From Oscillospiraceae bacterium (GTDB lineage: Bacteria; Bacillota; Clostridia; Oscillospirales; Acutalibacteraceae): a DNA stretch of 64,000 nucleotides. Below, one piece after another: positions 33,516 to 42,472 of the stretch (positions are counted from its first letter, which is position 1; the number at the start of each line of letters is the position of its first letter). The notes beneath the pieces were generated by a model. The model made no database searches. It saw nothing but the letters and a program-made list of their open reading frames with translations, and was not told the origin of the DNA. Both the position numbers and the translations under genes were made by a program. The DNA is taken from assembly GCA_910574995.1 (NCBI GenBank), contig CAJTCS010000001.1, positions 124,001 through 188,000 on the forward strand. The letters are read 5' to 3'.

Positions 33516-34397
33516 ATGAAAACCATACTTTTAGTCAATTCCCATGCGGGGAAACAGCAAATTTTGAAAGGGCTGGCAGAAGTAGAGGCGGTATTTGCGG
33601 CAGGGGGCCAGGTGGAGACGCTGTGTACCGAAAGCCGGGAAGAGGGCCGGCAGGCTGTCCTGGAGGCAGCGGTCAGGCGGCCGGACCGCCTGGTGGTCTG
33701 CGGCGGAGACGGCACCCTGAGCGAGACGGTAGACTTGCTGCTCTCCCATGGGCTGCAGGTACCTTTGGGGTACATCCCCGCCGGGACCACCAACGACTTT
33801 GCCAGCTTCCTGGGCCTGCCCAAAGACCCGGTGAAAGCGGCCTCTTATATCTGTATGGGAAGCCCCCGGCCTATCGACGTAGGCAGGTTCCAAGACCGGT
33901 ATTTTATCTACGTGGCCTCCTTCGGGGCTTTTACCCAGTCTTCCTACAACACCACGCAAAGCCTGAAAAATTCCCTGGGCCACCTGGCCTATATCATCGA
34001 GGGCATCAAAGAGCTGCCCGCCCTGCAATCGTACTACGCCCGGGTGGAGACGGCCGAGGGCGGCGTGTATGAGGGGGACTACCTGTTTGGCGCGGTAAGC
34101 AGCTCTACCTCTTTGGGCGGTATCATCAAGCTGGACCCGGCGGCAGTGGACGCCACAGACGGGCTGTTTGAACTGAGCCTGGTGAAGATGCCGAAAAGCC
34201 TGCTGGAGCTGAACCGCATCCTGATAGCCCTGATGAGCGGCAAGCCCGATGAAGAGCTGATTACCTTTGTCCACACAAAGGGGGCCGTTTTTACCTGCCA
34301 AGAGCCCATGCCCTGGTCATTGGACGGCGAGTATTGCGCCGGGGGCGGGCAGGTGCGGGCAGAGGCCCTGCATGACGGCCTGGGGTTGTACTGGTGA
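33516..34397 (+). CDS. Diacylglycerol-kinase-family lipid kinase (YegS/BmrU-like)
   Basis: A 293-residue protein. LLVNSHAGKQQ, VVCGGDGTLSETVDLL and GYIPAGTTNDFASFL are the nucleotide- and metal-binding motifs of the DAGK catalytic domain. The C-terminal half is the beta-rich lipid-binding domain with SLDGEYCAGG. Members phosphorylate diacylglycerol or related lipids. The gene follows the ABC pair without a terminator in between, so it may be co-transcribed. Confidence 0.85.
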   Translation: MKTILLVNSHAGKQQILKGLAEVEAVFAAGGQVETLCTESREEGRQAVLEAAVRRPDRLVVCGGDGTLSETVDLLLSHGLQVPLGYIPAGTTNDFASFLGLPKDPVKAASYICMGSPRPIDVGRFQDRYFIYVASFGAFTQSSYNTTQSLKNSLGHLAYIIEGIKELPALQSYYARVETAEGGVYEGDYLFGAVSSSTSLGGIIKLDPAAVDATDGLFELSLVKMPKSLLELNRILIALMSGKPDEELITFVHTKGAVFTCQEPMPWSLDGEYCAGGGQVRAEALHDGLGLYW

Positions 34398-34762
34398 CGG
34401 GCGGGCCCCGCCTTTCCCGCCTGGAAAAAACGGCCCGCGTACTGGCGGCGGCCCCCCTGTGCCTGCTGGGGCTGCTGGCGCTGCTGGCCCTGCATTTTGC
34501 GGTGTGCTCCGCCATCCCGGCTTTGGGCGGGGCGGGGTTTTTACAGGCGGCGGGGATCTTTTCCGCCGTGGTGTTCCTGCTGCTGTGTGTGCCAGCGCCC
34601 ATCAGCGGGGTCGCCTGTGGCATTGCAAGCCTGTGCCTGTTCAAGGGGCGGCGGGCCAAGACGGCGTGGAAAGTGCTGGCTGTGCTGGATATCGTGCTGG
34701 GGGGCCTTGCCGCCTGGCCCTGCCTGCTTTTGTTCCTGGCGGCCACGTCGGGGCAGATATAA
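34394..34762 (+). CDS. Predicted membrane protein (three to four segments)
   Basis: A 122-residue protein starting with a GTG that overlaps the previous stop (GTGA). Hydrophobic segments LAAAPLCLLGLLALLALHFAV, GIFSAVVFLLLCVPAP and VLAVLDIVLGGLAAWPCLLL are clear. No family recognised. The coupling suggests it works with the lipid kinase. Confidence 0.65.
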   Translation: MTGGPRLSRLEKTARVLAAAPLCLLGLLALLALHFAVCSAIPALGGAGFLQAAGIFSAVVFLLLCVPAPISGVACGIASLCLFKGRRAKTAWKVLAVLDIVLGGLAAWPCLLLFLAATSGQI

Positions 34763-34795
34763 GGTTTCATACGGATAATAAAAGGAGCGGCTTCC

Positions 34796-34960
34796 CTAGG
34801 GCCTGTTTGAAAAACGCAAATACCATCTTTTTGTCCAAAATGGGCGGTTTCTGTGTTGGAAATCCTCGACATGCGACAGCATGTCTTGCGGTTTCCGCCT
34901 TGAAACCGCCTCGTTTTGTCTCAAAATTCGGCACTTCCTCTATTTTCAAACAAACCCTAG
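34796..34960. repeat. Inverted-repeat element, copy A
   Basis: About 160 bases. The ends CTAGGGCCTGTTTGAAAA (34796-34813) and TTTTCAAACAAACCCTAG (34943-34960) are inverted repeats with two mismatches, framed by CTAG. Inside, GGCGGTTTC and GAAACCGCC pair, and GACATGC-GACA-GCATGTC forms a perfect hairpin. The core CCTCGACATGCGACAGCATG recurs almost exactly in copy B. It lies between convergent genes. Confidence 0.65.
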
Positions 34961-34994
34961 TCCAGCGGGGGCCGCCCCTTTGCCGGCGCAGGGC

Positions 34995-35030
34995 AAAAAA
35001 GGCCCCCCGCCTAATAACCGGCGGGGGGCC
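34995..35030 (-). terminator. Intrinsic terminator of the 35060-35911 gene
   Basis: GGCCCCCCGCC (35001-35011) pairs perfectly with GGCGGGGGGCC (35020-35030). On the minus strand it is followed by six Ts, 29 bases after the stop codon. Confidence 0.8.
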
Positions 35031-35059
35031 TGGGCTTATACGGCCAGGCTAAGGGCGCA

Positions 35060-35911
35060 TCAGCCGAAAGCGGCCTGGTCTGGGTTGGGGCTAGAGCGTT
35101 TCTCCAGGTTGGGGAAGCGGTGCTCGATAGCGGCCATGGAGATCTCAATGTCCTCCTCGGCCTCGTCGGCAGAGAACGCGCCCACAGTGACCATGTCCTT
35201 GTCGCGCAGGGTGTTCCAGGAGAAGGTCAGGCCCACATAGGGGGATACGCGACCGGCGGCCATGGACTTGATGGTCATGACAGGCTTTTTGGCGTTCTGG
35301 ATGATAGAACCCACCGTCTCGATCTCCACCTGCATCAGGAAGCCCATGCAGTTGTAGATCTGGATGTAGGTCTGCACGTCATAGCCGTTCTTGTCCGAAT
35401 AGACGATAAGCTCGGGCATGTGGGCGGACAGGCCGGGCACCATGCCCGCGTCGCGGATCATCTTGGTATAGTCGTCCAGGCGGACGATCTGGCCCAGGTC
35501 CTTGTTCACCAGGGATTCGGCCTTGGAATGGTGGATGAGGCAGATCTTGGCGCCCCGCTGGGCGCACCGCTTCACCAGGTCCTCGGCCTCCTTGCGGGCC
35601 TCGGGGGTGTCGCTGACGTTGATGTGGGGCGTATCGATCATGATGATTTCCTTGCCCGTGTGCTGCTCGGTCTCCTTGATGGCTTTCACTAGCTCGGGGG
35701 AAAGGTCAAAGGGGGCCATGATGGTGTCCACGCCGTGGCGCAGGTAGGCCTCCAGCACGGGCTTGAAAGCCTGGGCGCTGTCGTAGCGGCGCTTAATCAT
35801 CTCGTCGGCGGAGACGCTGGTGTGGCTCCAGCCCAGCAGCCAGTTGCTGCCAATGATCATGCGGGAGAGGGAAATGCCCTCAACTTCCGTGCGGGGGAAT
35901 AATTTTTCCAT
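35060..35911 (-). CDS. Conserved protein of unknown function, probable TIM barrel
   Basis: A 283-residue cytoplasmic protein starting MEKLFPRTEVEGISLSRMII. Alternating strand/helix segments, including DTIMAPFDLSPELVKAIK, IIMIDTPHINVSD, AKICLIHHSK and VMTIKSMAAGRVSPY, suggest a TIM barrel. Clustered Asp/His (IDTPH, IHHSKAE) might be catalytic. I have seen similar proteins of this length in gut Clostridia but know no assigned function. It is a single-gene transcript with its own terminator. Confidence 0.65.
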   Translation of the reverse strand: MEKLFPRTEVEGISLSRMIIGSNWLLGWSHTSVSADEMIKRRYDSAQAFKPVLEAYLRHGVDTIMAPFDLSPELVKAIKETEQHTGKEIIMIDTPHINVSDTPEARKEAEDLVKRCAQRGAKICLIHHSKAESLVNKDLGQIVRLDDYTKMIRDAGMVPGLSAHMPELIVYSDKNGYDVQTYIQIYNCMGFLMQVEIETVGSIIQNAKKPVMTIKSMAAGRVSPYVGLTFSWNTLRDKDMVTVGAFSADEAEEDIEISMAAIEHRFPNLEKRSSPNPDQAAFG

Positions 35912-36004
35912 ATGGGTCTGCTCCTCTCAAAAAGTTTTCTGTGTGGCGTTTTATGTGATTAAAATGGGGCTGCTGTGTTTGGGGTGGGCGGGGGCCGCGC
36001 GCCT

Positions 36005-37171
36005 TTATGAAAACACCTTCTGGCTGTTCCCCACCCTTAAAAACAGGGCCAGCGCCATGCCCAGGGCTACCAGGCCCGACAGGCACAGGTACAGGGTGGG
36101 GACGTCCCAGCGGTCGGCCACCAGGCCCCCGGCGTTCTGTACCAAAATGGTGGACAGGCTGTTCAGCGAGTTGACCACCGAAAGCCCCGTGGTGGTTAAC
36201 GAGGCGTCTACCAGGTTCCGCACCATTTTCAGGATGGTCATCTGGAACAGGGTAGAGGCTATGGCCTTTACCAGCACCATCACCGCCACCACCGCCCACA
36301 GGGAGCGCGCCGTACCATAAAACAGGAACTGTACCAGCAGCAGCCCAAAGGCGGTAAGCATCAGGGCCTTGCCCGAGAACCGGTCCATGAACCGGTTGGA
36401 GAACAGAATGATGGGTATCTCCACCAGGGTGCTGAAAAACAGCACAGAGCCCACGGCCCCCGTTGCCATGCCCAAGCCGCCCAACAGCACCGGGGCATAG
36501 TTCATGTTCACGCCCGAGCACCCGGCAAAAAGGAACGCCACGGCTATGTACAACAAAAACTGGCGGTTCTGCACCAGGGTGCCCAGCCGCAGGGGCCGTT
36601 TCCCCTCTTGGGGGCAGGGCCCGGAAGCGTCCTCTGTGCCCCAGAACCCCACAATGGTAAGGGCACAGGCAATGCATACCAGCACAAACAGCACCAGGGG
36701 CGGGAAATGCTCGATGGCCAGGCCGGCGCACTGGGCGCCCACGGCATACCCCAGGGTGCCCCACACCCGCAGGGCGCCATAGCGGTACTTGCTGGCCCCG
36801 GCCATGCGCTCGGTAATGGGCATCAGGCTGTTGATGAAGGACATGATGCAGCCGTCCAGCAAAAACAGGGCCCAGGTCGAACGGCACAGGGCGAACACCA
36901 GTCCCAGCGCCCCCACCCCCGCCAGCAGCCCGCCGCTGATCAGCCGGGGGCGGCGGGTAAGGTCGTTCAGATACCCCACGGCCGGCACCATGGCAAAAGA
37001 AAAGATGCCGGCGGCCGAGACGATAAGGGACATTTCAGAGGCGGACTTGCCAATGCCGGTAAGGTATACGGACAGCACCGAGCCGAACAGGGACATGACC
37101 AGGAAATAGCAGAAGAACGTGAGCACATAGCAGAAATAACTGCCGCGGTAGCGGGACAGTAGCGGTTTCAA
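36005..37171 (-). CDS. MFS transporter
   Basis: A membrane protein of about 388 residues. The frame opens at TTG 37201, but TTG 37171 has AGAGGGGGG just upstream, so it is the better start. Twelve segments are expected; PAVGYLNDLTRRPRLISGG is the loop 2-3 motif A. SALRVWGTLGYAVG-like sequence in the first half (YRYGALRVWGTLGYAVGAQC) is typical of the NPI/LacY-like sugar:proton symporter branch. Substrate unknown; a nucleoside or oligosaccharide is possible. Confidence 0.78.
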   Translation of the reverse strand: MKPLLSRYRGSYFCYVLTFFCYFLVMSLFGSVLSVYLTGIGKSASEMSLIVSAAGIFSFAMVPAVGYLNDLTRRPRLISGGLLAGVGALGLVFALCRSTWALFLLDGCIMSFINSLMPITERMAGASKYRYGALRVWGTLGYAVGAQCAGLAIEHFPPLVLFVLVCIACALTIVGFWGTEDASGPCPQEGKRPLRLGTLVQNRQFLLYIAVAFLFAGCSGVNMNYAPVLLGGLGMATGAVGSVLFFSTLVEIPIILFSNRFMDRFSGKALMLTAFGLLLVQFLFYGTARSLWAVVAVMVLVKAIASTLFQMTILKMVRNLVDASLTTTGLSVVNSLNSLSTILVQNAGGLVADRWDVPTLYLCLSGLVALGMALALFLRVGNSQKVFS

Positions 37172-37434
37172 GGCGGCGCCCCCCTCTGGCCAGCAGGCCA
37201 AATTTTAGCGGGCGAGAGAGGTGTACCTCTGCCCCAACACTATTAGAACTGAAACCAGGCGGAATGTCAAGTGGTTTTCATGTGGTTTTCCTAAAAAAAT
37301 TTTCCTGGTGGGTGGAAACCCTGGTGGTTTTATGTTATACTGTTTGCTACGTGGCTGCGCCGTTTGGGAAGGGGCGCGCCTGCCCAGGCCCCGTCAGCCT
37401 GGGGGAGGCGCCTGGTATAGAAAAGGAGAAGCGT

Positions 37435-38057
37435 ATGGCAGAGCACATCAACGAGGGACTGCGGGCGTATATCGAAACCAGCATCCTGCCCCTGTATGAG
37501 GGCTTCGACCCGGCCCATGGCCCGGAGCATGTACGGCAGGTCATCCAGGCCAGCCTGGAGTTGCTGCCCGGGAGCTGGCCGGGGAAGTAGACGCGGACAT
37601 GGCATACACCGTGGCGGCCTACCATGACACGGGGCTGCAGTTTGGCCGGAAGGGCCACGGCACGGCGTCGAAAAGGCTGCTGTTGGCAGACCGGGCCTTG
37701 GACAGATGGTTTACAAAGGGGCAGATTGCCCTGATGGCTGACGCGGTGGAGGACCACCGGGCCTCCAACCACAGCGAACCCCGCAGTGTGTACGGGCGCA
37801 TCGTCAGCGAGGCGGACCGGGACATTGACCCAGAACGGATAGCACGCCGGTGCATGGAGTATGGCAAGGCGCATTATGGGGGCTTGACCAGTGAGGAACA
37901 GGTGGAGCGGGCGGTGGCCCACATGGAAAACAAGTATGGGGAAAACGGGTATCTGCGGTTGTGGATGGCCTGCCCTAAAAACCAGCGGGGCCTTGAGAAG
38001 CTGCGGGCTCTGCTGAAAAGCGGAGAGATGCGGGGGATTTGCAGGCGGTACCTGTAA
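37435..38057 (+). pseudogene. HD-domain phosphohydrolase, frameshifted
   Basis: The start has AAAGGAG (37423-37429), 5 bases before the ATG. Frame 1 encodes FDPAHGPEHVRQVIQASLEL and stops at 37588-37590. In the frame one base back, the protein continues ARELAGEVDADMAYTVAAYH, then HDTGL, to the stop at 38057. The two parts together make one HD hydrolase with His...HD motifs. One base is missing near 37560-37575 (GAGTTGCTGCCCGGG). It is either a real mutation or an assembly indel. Before that, it would hydrolyse nucleotide or signalling phosphates. Confidence 0.75.
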
Positions 38058-38082
38058 AGGGGCCGGGGGAAGGAGGCCAGGC

Positions 38083-38814
38083 ATGGGGAAACGTTGGGAA
38101 CCCCTTTCACGGGGGTGCCGGGTATTGGTGACAGACGGGCACGGCTTCAATACGGACACTTTGCTGCTGGCCGATTTCTCCATGCCCCGCCGGGGGGAGG
38201 CCTGCGCGGACTTCGGCACCGGCTGCGGGGCCATCCCCCTTTTATGGGCGGCCCGGGGCAGGCCCGGAAAAGCCTGGGGCATCGAGCTGCAGGAGGCAGC
38301 GGTGGCGCTGGCCGCAGAGTCGGTGCGGGAAAACGGCCTGGAAGGGAAAATTACCATATTGCAGGGGGACGTGCGGGAGATAAAAAGCCTGCTGCCCCAC
38401 CAGTCCCTGGACCTGGCCGCCTGCAACCCGCCCTACCAGGCGGCGGGGGCTGGGCTGGTAAGCGGCTCGCCTGCCCGCAGGCTGGCCCGCCACGGGGAGG
38501 CGCTGCCATTGGAAGGGCTGGCCGCGGCGGCCCGGTATGCCCTGGGCCATGGGGGCCGGCTGTGCGTGTGCATGCGCACCCAGCGCCTGGCCGAGGCAGC
38601 CGCTGTTTTCCACGCCGCCGGCCTGGAGCCTAAACGCCTGCGGCTGGTGCAGGCGCGGCCAGGGAAAGCGCCCTACCTTTTCCTGCTGGAATGCCGCAAG
38701 GGCGGCAAGCCCGGCCTGGAAACGGAGCCGGTGCTGTTCCTGGAGGGGCCGGGCGGCGGGCCTTCCCCGGAGCTGGAGGCCATCTATGGAGACTACCGGG
38801 AGGGCAGGGGCTGA
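38083..38814 (+). CDS. tRNA1(Val) N6-adenine methyltransferase-like
   Basis: A 243-residue class I methyltransferase. FGTGCGAIPLLWA is the SAM loop, and ACNPPYQ is the catalytic NPPY typical of N6-adenine methylation. The layout matches TrmN6/YabB. It sits just before rsmI, as in the yabB-yazA-yabC arrangement of Bacillus, though no yazA is present here. GGAAGGAGG precedes the ATG. The target, A37 of valine tRNA, is taken from family knowledge. Confidence 0.8.
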   Translation: MGKRWEPLSRGCRVLVTDGHGFNTDTLLLADFSMPRRGEACADFGTGCGAIPLLWAARGRPGKAWGIELQEAAVALAAESVRENGLEGKITILQGDVREIKSLLPHQSLDLAACNPPYQAAGAGLVSGSPARRLARHGEALPLEGLAAAARYALGHGGRLCVCMRTQRLAEAAAVFHAAGLEPKRLRLVQARPGKAPYLFLLECRKGGKPGLETEPVLFLEGPGGGPSPELEAIYGDYREGRG

Positions 38815-38878
38815 GCGGGGAAAATGACCCAAGACGCGGTTTAGGGGCAGGGGCCCCATGGGAAAGGAGGGCAGGCAC

Positions 38879-39739
38879 ATGGTGGAAAAAGGCGCGCTGT
38901 ATGTGGTGGGCACGCCCATAGGCAACCTGGGGGATTTCTCCCCCCGGGCCCAGGAGGTGCTGGGGGAGGTGGATTTCATCGCCGCCGAGGACACCCGGGT
39001 GGCCCGGAAGCTGCTGGCCCATTTCGGCATCCATAAGCCGCTGCTCAGCTATTTCGAACACAACAAGCTGGACCGGGGCGCGCAGATATTGGGCAGGCTG
39101 CAGGGTGGGGAATCCTGCGGGCTGGTGTCCGATGCGGGCATGCCCGCCATTTCAGACCCCGGCGAGACCCTGGTGGCAGGCTGCGCCCAGCGGGGCGTCC
39201 CCGTATATGTGGTGCCAGGGCCCACGGCGGCCATATCGGCCCTGGCTGTCAGCGGCCTGCCCACCGGCCGCTTCACCTTCGAGGGCTTCCTTAGCATGAA
39301 CAAGCGCGGCCGCCGGGAGCACCTGCTGGCTGTGGCCCAAGAGCCCCGCACCCTGGTCTTCTACGAAGCCCCCCACAAGCTGCGCAGGACCCTTTCCGAC
39401 TTTGTAAAGACCTTTGGGGGGGACAGGCCCGTTGCCATCGTGCGGGAATTGACCAAGATACACGAAGAGGTGTGGCGCACCACCCTGCAGGAGGCTGCCG
39501 CCCGCTACCGGGAACAGGAGCCCCGGGGGGAATACGTCCTGGTGGTCGGCGGGGCCCCGGCTTCTGAGGGGCGGGAAGGGGGCTTTACCCTGGAGGAGGC
39601 CCTGGAAATAGCGCGGGAGCAGATGGACAAAGGCTTTTCTGCCAGCGACGCCGCCAAGGAGGCCGCCCGGGCCACGGGCCTGCGCAAGGGCGGCATCTAC
39701 CGGGCGCTTACCGGCCCCGGCGGGGACGGGGCGTCTTGA
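38879..39739 (+). CDS. rsmI: 16S rRNA (cytidine(1402)-2'-O)-methyltransferase
   Basis: A 286-residue SAM-dependent enzyme of the tetrapyrrole-methylase fold: GTPIGNLGDFSPRA, AEDTRVARKLL, GLVSDAGMPAISDPG, FYEAPHKL. The ATG at 38879 has AAAGGAGGG before it. It methylates the ribose of C1402 in the decoding centre. The C-terminal ASDAAKEAARATGLRKG is a helical tail common in RsmI. It lies next to the TrmN6-like gene, so this is an RNA-modification pair. Confidence 0.92.
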   Translation: MVEKGALYVVGTPIGNLGDFSPRAQEVLGEVDFIAAEDTRVARKLLAHFGIHKPLLSYFEHNKLDRGAQILGRLQGGESCGLVSDAGMPAISDPGETLVAGCAQRGVPVYVVPGPTAAISALAVSGLPTGRFTFEGFLSMNKRGRREHLLAVAQEPRTLVFYEAPHKLRRTLSDFVKTFGGDRPVAIVRELTKIHEEVWRTTLQEAAARYREQEPRGEYVLVVGGAPASEGREGGFTLEEALEIAREQMDKGFSASDAAKEAARATGLRKGGIYRALTGPGGDGAS

Positions 39740-39805
39740 CACCTTGCCGGCCCCTTCTGCGCCGGGGCGGCTGTAAAAAAACGATTACAATGCCGGGAGG
39801 AAAGT

Positions 39806-40471
39806 ATGCGAACAGAACCTTTTACCCTTATCTGGGACTGGAACGGCACCCTGTTGGACGACGCAAAGGCCTGTGTGGACGTGATGAACCAGCTGCTGGA
39901 AAAACGGGGCCTGCCCCTGCTGGACCTGCCCCGCTACCGGGAGATATTCACCTTCCCGGTGTCCCAGTATTACCGGCTGGCCGGGCTGGACCTGGAAAAA
40001 GAGGCTTTCGAGCTTGTGGCGGAGGAGTACATAGCCTCTTATAACCGGGCCGCCCTTTCCTGCGGCCTGTGCCTTGGCGCACGGGACGCCTTGGACTGGT
40101 TCCAAGGCCAGGGCGTGCGGCAGGCCATTGCCAGCGCCTCCCACCAGGACGCCCTGCAGGCCCAGGTGGACGGCCAGGGCCTTGCCGGGTATTTCAGCGC
40201 CCTGCTGGGTATCCAGGATATCTTTGGGGCCGGGAAAGCGGGTGTGGCAAAGGCCTGGCTGCGGGCCCAGGGCGCGGACCTTTCCCGGGTGTGGGCCATC
40301 GGCGACAGCCTGCACGACTGGGAGGTGGCCCAGGAGATGGGCTGCGGCTGCGTGCTGGTGGCCCAGGGCCACCAAAGCTATGAACGCCTGGCAGCCAGCG
40401 GGGCCCCTGTGCTCCGCAGCCTGGAAGAGCTTCCCGCTTTCTGGCGGCAGGCAGGGCGCGCCCCCATTTGA
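39806..40471 (+). CDS. HAD-family hydrolase (phosphoglycolate-phosphatase-like)
   Basis: A 221-residue haloacid-dehalogenase phosphatase. Motif I is LIWDWNGTLLDDA, with the usual second Asp replaced by Asn, as in a known subgroup. A cap domain is followed by motif II (AIASASHQD), motif III GKAGVAKAW and the acidic motif IV AIGDSLHDWEVA. The substrate is unassigned. GGAGG precedes the start. The -35 of the TypA promoter overlaps its last codons. Confidence 0.82.
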   Translation: MRTEPFTLIWDWNGTLLDDAKACVDVMNQLLEKRGLPLLDLPRYREIFTFPVSQYYRLAGLDLEKEAFELVAEEYIASYNRAALSCGLCLGARDALDWFQGQGVRQAIASASHQDALQAQVDGQGLAGYFSALLGIQDIFGAGKAGVAKAWLRAQGADLSRVWAIGDSLHDWEVAQEMGCGCVLVAQGHQSYERLAASGAPVLRSLEELPAFWRQAGRAPI

Positions 40472-40496
40472 CGGCGGGGCGCAGATTTGCTATAAT
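40468..40496 (+). promoter_or_regulatory. Promoter of the typA gene
   Basis: TTGACG (40468-40473), 17 bases, TATAAT (40491-40496). The -35 overlaps the stop codon of the HAD gene. Confidence 0.75.
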
Positions 40497-40550
40497 AGAT
40501 GCCGAAATTATAGGGGACGCCCTGCGGAGAAAGGAATGTGAAAAGCAGAG

Positions 40551-42401
40551 ATGGGCAGCGGAACAATGGAAAAGACGGGGAAACGGGAGGACCTGCGCAA
40601 CGTGGCGATCATCGCCCACGTAGACCATGGCAAGACCACCCTGGTAGACCAGCTTTTGCGGCAAAGCGGCGTGTTCAGGCAGAACGAGGCCGTGGCCGAG
40701 CGTGTGATGGACTCGGGGGACCTGGAGCGGGAACGGGGCATCACCATCCTCAGCAAGAACACCGCCGTGATGTACGGCGGGACGAAGATCAACATTGTGG
40801 ACACCCCCGGCCACGCGGATTTCGGCGGCGAGGTAGAGCGGGTGCTGATGATGGTAGACGGGGTGCTGCTGTTGGTAGACGCCTTTGAGGGGTGCATGCC
40901 CCAAACGCGCTTCGTGTTGAAAAAGGCCTTGGGCCTGGGGAAAAAGCCCGTGGTGGTGCTGAACAAGGTAGACCGCCCTGGGGCCCGGCCCGCCCAGGTT
41001 GTGGACGAGGTGCTGGACCTTTTCATTGAACTGGGCGCAAACGACGACCAGCTGGACTTCCCCGTGGTATACGCCTCTGCCCGGGACGGCTACGCCACGC
41101 TGGACCCGGAAAAGCCCGGCACGGACATGACGCCTTTGTTCCAGATGATTTTGGACCAGGTGCCCGCCCCCCAGGGGGACCTGGAAGGCCCTACCCAGGT
41201 GCTGTTCTCCAACATCGACTATGACGACTATGTGGGCCGCATCGGCATTGGCCGGGTAGAGCGGGGCCAGGTGCAGGCGGGCCAGGCCGTTACCATATGC
41301 GGCGGCGGGGAAGAGGGGCAGCGCAACGCCCGCGTCACCAAGCTGTACCAGTTCGAGGGGCTGAAGCGGGTGGAGGCCCAGGCGGCCCGGCTGGGGGATA
41401 TCATCGCGGTTTCCGGCATTGCAGACCTGAACATCGGCCAGACCGCCTGCGCCACGGACTGCGTGGAGCCCCTGCCCTTTGTGAAGATCGACGAGCCCAC
41501 CGTGTCCATGATGTTCATGGCCAATAACTCCCCCTTTGCCGGGCGGGAGGGCAAGTACGTCACCTCCCGGAACCTGCGGGACCGGCTGTTCAAAGAGGTG
41601 GAGACCAACGTGGCCATGAAGGTGGAGGAGACGGACAGCACCGACACCTTCAAGGTATCGGGCCGGGGCGAGCTGCACCTGTCCATCCTTATCGAGCAGA
41701 TGCGCCGCCAGGGCTACGAGTTCCAAGTGTCGCCCCCCACCGTGATCTATAAGGAAAAGGACGGCAAGCGGCTGGAACCCATCGAGCTGCTGATGATCGA
41801 AGTGCCGGACAACTATGTGGGCGCTGTGATGGAGAAGATAGGCGCCCGCAAGGCGGAGCTTTTGAACATGGGCTCCCGGGAATCGGGCACCACCCACATG
41901 GAGTTCAAGATCCCCGCCCGGGGGCTGATGGGCTACCGGGCCGAGTTCCTCACGGACACCAACGGCAACGGCATTATGAACCATGTGTTTGACGGCTATG
42001 AGCCCTACAAGGGGGACATCCAGCAGCGGCAGCAGGGCTCCATCATTGCCCATGAAACAGGCGAGTCCACGGCATATGGGCTGTTCTATGCCCAAGACCG
42101 GGGCCGCATGTTCATCGGGCCCGGCGTGGAGGTGTACGAGGGGATGGTCGTGGGGGCGAACCCCAAAAACGAGGACATCGTGGTGAACGTGTGCAAGAAG
42201 AAGCACGCCACCAACACCCGTTCCTCCGGCGCGGACGAAGCCCTGAAGCTGACGCCCCATTCCGCCCTCAGCCTGGAGCAGTGCCTGGAGTTTATCGCCG
42301 CGGACGAACTGGTGGAGGTCACACCCAAGTCCATCCGCATGCGCAAGACCATCCTTTCCAAGGAGCTGCGCATGAAAAAGCAAAGCCGCAGCAAGGGCTA
42401 A
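40551..42401 (+). CDS. typA: Ribosome-associated GTPase TypA/BipA
   Basis: A 616-residue translational GTPase (second possible start at 40566). [16 protein letters not shown] (G1), [23 protein letters not shown] (G3) and [13 protein letters not shown] (G4) are complete. Domains II and III follow, then the BipA-specific C-terminal domain ([33 protein letters not shown]). It binds the ribosome under stress and in cold growth. Its promoter is strong. The downstream fusion gene follows without an obvious terminator. Confidence 0.93.
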   Translation: MGSGTMEKTGKREDLRNVAIIAHVDHGKTTLVDQLLRQSGVFRQNEAVAERVMDSGDLERERGITILSKNTAVMYGGTKINIVDTPGHADFGGEVERVLMMVDGVLLLVDAFEGCMPQTRFVLKKALGLGKKPVVVLNKVDRPGARPAQVVDEVLDLFIELGANDDQLDFPVVYASARDGYATLDPEKPGTDMTPLFQMILDQVPAPQGDLEGPTQVLFSNIDYDDYVGRIGIGRVERGQVQAGQAVTICGGGEEGQRNARVTKLYQFEGLKRVEAQAARLGDIIAVSGIADLNIGQTACATDCVEPLPFVKIDEPTVSMMFMANNSPFAGREGKYVTSRNLRDRLFKEVETNVAMKVEETDSTDTFKVSGRGELHLSILIEQMRRQGYEFQVSPPTVIYKEKDGKRLEPIELLMIEVPDNYVGAVMEKIGARKAELLNMGSRESGTTHMEFKIPARGLMGYRAEFLTDTNGNGIMNHVFDGYEPYKGDIQQRQQGSIIAHETGESTAYGLFYAQDRGRMFIGPGVEVYEGMVVGANPKNEDIVVNVCKKKHATNTRSSGADEALKLTPHSALSLEQCLEFIAADELVEVTPKSIRMRKTILSKELRMKKQSRSKG

Positions 42402-42472
42402 GGGCCTTTTTTCAAAAAGCCCCCCTGGGCCGCCGGTGGCAAAAAGTACACCAGGAAAGGTGGTGGGCAGGC

